From Pseudomonadota bacterium (GTDB taxonomy: Bacteria; Pseudomonadota; Alphaproteobacteria; Caulobacterales; Caulobacteraceae): 49,004 nucleotides of DNA. A program made the position numbers and the translations under genes. Of the stretch, positions 46,701-49,004 are shown in pieces. The notes under the pieces are model-generated. The model ran no database searches, had not been told where the DNA came from, and was given only the letters and a program-made list of their open reading frames with translations. Positions within the stretch are counted from its first letter, which is position 1. The number at the start of each line of letters is the position of its first letter. Location: the NCBI GenBank assembly GCA_963205025.1, contig CAUJHO010000062.1, positions 1 to 49,004 of the forward strand, read 5' to 3'.

Positions 46701-46889
46701 GATGCGGCTCTCGATGACCTCGGCCGAGGCCCCGGTGTAGCTGGTGGAGATCGACACCACCGGCGGGTCGATGTCGGGCAGCTCGCGCACCGGCAACAGG
46801 AAGAAGGCCGCAGCCCCCAACACCACCAGCACAATAGCGGCGACCGCCGCCAGGACCGGACGCCGGACCGCAATATCCGACAGCATCAT
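43752..46889 (-). CDS. RND efflux pump inner-membrane transporter (HAE1 family)
   Basis: A 1045-residue proton-driven exporter of the AcrB/MexF type. It starts MMLSDIAVRRPVLAAVAAIV, has the two large periplasmic loops after TM1 and TM7, and the proton-relay Asp pair in LAIGLVVDDAIVVTENIQ (TM4). The C-terminal half shows GVAAKNGILIVEFANQLRDQG and SIATAFGALPLVLWQGAGAGSR. It overlaps the adaptor gene by four bases. Substrates cannot be told from the sequence. Confidence 0.95.
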   Translation of the reverse strand: MMLSDIAVRRPVLAAVAAIVLVVLGAAAFFLLPVRELPDIDPPVVSISTSYTGASAEVIESRITEPIEQQVAGIQGVERITSSSRDGQSRVTIEFNLDRDIDAAANDVRDRVSRVAGRLPDQADPPQVAKADSDSQPIIIVFFRSTTMNRLELTDYADRYLVERFSTVPGVAAVQIFGEQRYAMRIWLDPAAMAARGLTVTDVESALTAQNVELPAGSLESTSRDYTVRVARNFSNAEQFAALPVSGSAEDGAYVTRLGDVARIEEAPSEHRRLFRGNGVDQIGLAVTRQSQANDLEISEGVAAVVEQARSGLPPGSELVVGSDNSVFTSHAIEEVWITIGIALVLVALVNFVFLGTLRAAFIPSIVAPICLLSTFIVLAALGFSLNLMTLLALVLAIGLVVDDAIVVTENIQRRIDLGEPPLVAALRGARQVFFAVVATTIVLIAVFAPLMFLPGYTGRLFVELAVAIAAAVGFSAFLALSLSPMLASKILRPARTEGWVARRVNAAMDALRESYHDSLELLLGRRAAVIGAGVAVLVVGLGAWALFSALPEELVPPEDRGRVVVRAEAAEGTGFDYTRDVMLQVEPMLETYRQNGEADSYLVSAPGFGGGNFNSGNGVLVLSDWSRRDRSADEISQELGRQVSQITGARVTASTPGALQRRGGGGNSNSIEMVVTGSDYESMYEWLQPVLAAARDNPGLQRPRLDYEPNSPRVLVDVDPERSAALGVSAQSVGRTLETMYGGRRATTYIRGGQEYDVILQTDRENRQAVDDLSLLYVRGDAGALTPLSSVIDTRTSGDTPDRRRLDRLRSITLTADLGDGYTIADAIDFFEGVTAEQPVGPIVRWGGAARDLQDAGGAVAVAFGLALLLVFLVLAAQFESWISPAVIMLTVPLAAAGGLFGLFMAGSSLNIYSQIGLIILIGVAAKNGILIVEFANQLRDQGRSIREAVIEASSLRLRPIIMTSIATAFGALPLVLWQGAGAGSRQTIGVVIFAGAIFATLLTLFILPVFYNLLGRYTRSPEHVAHEIEAFEDDERSQAEPTE

Positions 46890-48040
46890 GGGCGCGCGCC
46901 CTCGCGACGGCCGGAGCCGCCCTGGCCCTGTCCCTGCCCTTCTCCCTGGCCTTCGACGCGAACGGGCGCGCCGGGCTGGAGACGGTTCAGGCCGCCGGCA
47001 ATGATCTGATCCCCGACCGAAACGCCGCTGAGAATTTCGATGAAGCCGCCTTCGACGGCACCGGTCTCGACCACGACGCGCTGGGCTTGGGTTTCATCGC
47101 CGGAGCTGACAGCGCGATAGACAAAGGCCTGGTCCCCTTCGAACAGGACCGCCGCCTCCGGTGCCGCCAGGGCGTGACGCCGACCCTCCTGGACCCGGAC
47201 ACGGATCGACATGCCCGGGCGCAGCCGCCCGCCGGCATTGGCGAATTCGGCCCGCGCGGTGACCGCACGGGTCGTCTGATCGACGCGGGTGTCGATCAGG
47301 GCGATGGATCCCTGGAACGTCTCGCCGGGCAGCGCATCCGCCGTGGCGATGATCGGCGTGCCGGTCCGCACCAGCGACAGGTAGCGTTCGGGCACCGGGA
47401 AATCGACGCGGATCACCGAGATGTCGTCCAGGGTCGCAATCGTCGATCCGGGATTGACCAGGGTTCCTGGCGTCACCGTCGACAGGCCAATGATGCCCGA
47501 GAAGGGCGCGCGGATAACCCGGTCGCCACGCCGCGCCTGGGCCGCTTCGAGCGAGGCCTGGGCCGTCGCCAGCGCCGACTCGGCCTGCTCGGCCTGGACG
47601 CGCGGGGCCACCCCGCGGTTGGCCAGATCGCGCCAGCGGTCATAGTCGCGCTGCGCCTGGGCGAGGTTGGCACGGGCGGTGACGATGCCGGCGTCCTCCT
47701 CACGGGCCTGGAGCTCGACCAGAGGCGCGCCGACGCGAACGGCCTGGCCGTCGCTGAACAGGACGCGCGTGATCAGTTCGGTCGTGGACGAGGTGATGTC
47801 GACGCTGCGACGCCCGCGCGCGACCCCCAGGGCCTGAATCTGATTGACGAAGGCCCGCTCGGCGACGGCCACCACCTGAACGGTCTGGGCCCGCCCGCCG
47901 CCGGGGCCGCCAGGACCACCTGGGCCGCCGCCCTTGTCGTCGCCCCCCCCGAGCAAGGCGCGCACGAGCACCGCCAGGACCATGAGCACGACCAGCCCGA
48001 CGGCTGCGGCCAGGAAGAAGTGACGCTTGGCGAAATTCAC
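46886..48040 (-). CDS. RND efflux periplasmic adaptor (membrane fusion protein)
   Basis: A 384-residue adaptor linking the RND pump to an outer-membrane channel. An N-terminal membrane anchor (about 8-30) is followed by a Gly-rich linker (GGGPGGPGGPGGG), the lipoyl/biotinyl-like halves (SDGQAVRVGAPLVELQ and RVIRAPFSGIIGLSTVTPG), a helical hairpin (LAQAQRDYDRWRDLANRG to LEAAQARRG) and beta-barrel and proximal domains. The C-terminal tail is Gly/Gln-rich (GQGEGQGQGQGGSG). It starts with GTG with GGAG six bases before. No TolC-type gene is adjacent. Confidence 0.93.
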   Translation of the reverse strand: MNFAKRHFFLAAAVGLVVLMVLAVLVRALLGGGDDKGGGPGGPGGPGGGRAQTVQVVAVAERAFVNQIQALGVARGRRSVDITSSTTELITRVLFSDGQAVRVGAPLVELQAREEDAGIVTARANLAQAQRDYDRWRDLANRGVAPRVQAEQAESALATAQASLEAAQARRGDRVIRAPFSGIIGLSTVTPGTLVNPGSTIATLDDISVIRVDFPVPERYLSLVRTGTPIIATADALPGETFQGSIALIDTRVDQTTRAVTARAEFANAGGRLRPGMSIRVRVQEGRRHALAAPEAAVLFEGDQAFVYRAVSSGDETQAQRVVVETGAVEGGFIEILSGVSVGDQIIAGGLNRLQPGAPVRVEGQGEGQGQGQGGSGRREGARP

Positions 48041-48067
48041 GAACAGCTCCGGGAAGGCGATGGGGCG

Positions 48068-48095
48068 GGTATAGCCGCCACGAGCACGGCTTCAA
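48068..48095 (-). promoter_or_regulatory. Predicted promoter of the RND operon
   Basis: On the minus strand TTGAAG (48095-48090) and TATACC (48073-48068) are 16 bases apart in the 68-base gap upstream of the adaptor gene. It would allow the pump genes to be read separately from the upstream outer-membrane protein gene. Confidence 0.4.
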
Positions 48096-48108
48096 ACGGT
48101 TCAGAAGG

Positions 48109-48879
48109 CTAAAACCGTCGCCAGACGGCCAGAACCGGGCCCTGCTGGGCCGGGACTTCGCCGCGTCCCGAAAGCGCCTGACGCCACCCGGCCTGAAGGC
48201 TCCAGTCACCCCATCGCCGCACGATGGAGGACTCCGAATTGACCCAGCGGACCGCCGGCCCCTCGACCGTGCGCCCGGCATAGATCTGACTAAGGAGCAT
48301 CCAGTCGTCATTGAGGTGGACGCCCAGGGTGACATCCAGGTGATCTTCATCCGCCAGGCCGTCGCGGATACGGCGCGCGATCTGGACCTCGGCAAAGGCG
48401 TCGCGGCGACCCAGCCAGGCGTAGCTGCCGCTGTGTCCGGCGAGCAGCCGCACCTCCCAATCATGATCACCGGCCCCCGGGGCGGCATAGCCGGCGTTAC
48501 GTCCCTCGCCGGCGCGGGCGTAGGCCCCATAGAGGCTGACCGTGGTGCGTCGCGAGTACAGGACCTGATAGCGCAGGCCGATTTCCGTCGGGCCGTTGCC
48601 CTCATAGTCCGCAAAGGTGTCGTCGCCTCGCTGGAACTCGGCCCGAACCTGGAGGGTCAGCCGATCCGTCAGGCCGTGTTCGGCAAAGATCGAGACGGCG
48701 TCATCGTCGCGCCCGGCCAGGAGCGGTCGACGCACCCCGTCGATTTCGAAGCCCTCCGACGCCCGCATGCGCTCGGCCTTGACGATAACCTGGGTGCCGC
48801 CCCGCTCCAGGGGCCAGGCCCCCGCGAACACCACCCCGGGCCAGGCCGCCGCCAGCACAGCGGCGGCCGCCAGCCTCAC
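48109..48879 (-). CDS. Hypothetical exported protein, probable outer-membrane beta-barrel
   Basis: A 256-residue protein with a signal peptide (about 1-19, ending VFAGA) and alternating hydrophobic/polar strands (for example TVSLYGAYARAGEG, DLSVGVHLNDD-like segments such as LDVTLGVHLNDDWMLL) ending in an aromatic residue (VLAVWRRF), the pattern of an outer-membrane beta-barrel. No family is named. It starts with GTG overlapping the stop of the gene cut by the window edge, and lies 68 bases before the RND adaptor gene, so it may be part of the same cluster. Confidence 0.75.
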   Translation of the reverse strand: MRLAAAAVLAAAWPGVVFAGAWPLERGGTQVIVKAERMRASEGFEIDGVRRPLLAGRDDDAVSIFAEHGLTDRLTLQVRAEFQRGDDTFADYEGNGPTEIGLRYQVLYSRRTTVSLYGAYARAGEGRNAGYAAPGAGDHDWEVRLLAGHSGSYAWLGRRDAFAEVQIARRIRDGLADEDHLDVTLGVHLNDDWMLLSQIYAGRTVEGPAVRWVNSESSIVRRWGDWSLQAGWRQALSGRGEVPAQQGPVLAVWRRF

Positions 48880-49004
48880 GCGGCGTAGCCGGGAAGCTTG
48901 CGATCCAGCTGCCGCAGGGCCCCGGGCCAGGCCAGGGCCGAGACGAACCCGATCCCCCTGCCCTGCTCCTTCGTCACCTCCTGGGCGGCGTCAGGGGCCG
49001 TCAG
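48876..49004 (-). CDS. Unknown protein, C-terminal 42 residues only
   Basis: A frame enters from the right edge of the window and stops at 48876-48878, overlapping the start of the beta-barrel gene (GTGA). Only the end is visible (TAPDAAQEVTKEQGRGIGFV, then a Leu/Arg-rich end finishing PGYAA), which I cannot assign. The coupling and codon pattern support a real gene; it is 5'-truncated by the window, not by mutation. Confidence 0.55.
   Translation of the reverse strand: MTAPDAAQEVTKEQGRGIGFVSALAWPGALRQLDRKLPGYAA

Overview
The window looks like chromosomal DNA of a high-G+C alphaproteobacterium. The gene content and order (yfgM-bamB-der, an Rrf2-led suf operon with SufT and SufA at its end, short ParE, RhlE-type helicase, many 1-4 base stop/start overlaps) suggest Caulobacterales, most probably a Brevundimonas-like organism. 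That placement is inferred from the proteins; there is no rRNA gene to confirm it. I see no tRNA, rRNA, CRISPR array, insertion sequence or prophage. Coding density is high, and most long extra open frames are GC-driven shadows.

Layout. 1-1661: two rRNA/tRNA methyltransferase genes (the first cut by the window edge), convergent with yfgM-bamB-der (5476 to 1658), the outer-membrane assembly/ribosome GTPase cluster. 5600-6961: an ECF sigma operon (DUF6249-like membrane protein, sigma factor, probable anti-sigma factor). 7313-10494: small accessory and metabolic genes (ArsC/Spx-like reductase, two lipoproteins, VOC protein, glutathione transferase, duplicated DUF2061 membrane protein). 10623-16374: guanine nucleotide genes guaB and guaA on either side of a MAPEG protein, an RsmB-like rRNA methyltransferase and two tandem OmpA-like periplasmic proteins. 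16365-19052: an orphan gene with a weak HNH-like look, a VapBC toxin-antitoxin pair and a periplasmic Shelph-type phosphatase. 19059-24520 (minus strand): crotonase, a secreted PPC-domain metallopeptidase, then vapBC, DUF2332 and an SRAP (YedK/HMCES) gene packed as one unit. 24557-27516: divergent rlmE and parE around a 98-bp near-palindrome.

27545-29581 is a two-gene accessory module of visibly lower G+C: an unrecognised 149-residue protein overlapping an ImmA/IrrE-type metallopeptidase gene, with its own promoter and an inverted repeat in its leader. This is the best candidate here for an undescribed system. About 680 bases of non-coding DNA follow, then the rhlE promoter and a structured leader, rhlE, a diguanylate cyclase and a PlsC-type acyltransferase.

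33951-42426 (minus strand): a periplasmic protein gene, then the full suf iron-sulfur operon: rrf2/iscR-like regulator, NifS-like desulfurase, sufB, a previously easy-to-miss 34-residue membrane protein, sufC, sufD, sufS, sufT, sufA, and a TfoX-N protein. An IscR-type site overlaps its predicted promoter. A pair of REP-like hairpins with compensatory changes lies inside the operon between sufB and the small gene. 42466-49004: an alpha/beta hydrolase whose nucleophile position is Gln, then a minus-strand block of an outer-membrane protein gene, an RND adaptor and pump, and a beta-carbonic anhydrase; the block begins with a gene cut by the window edge.
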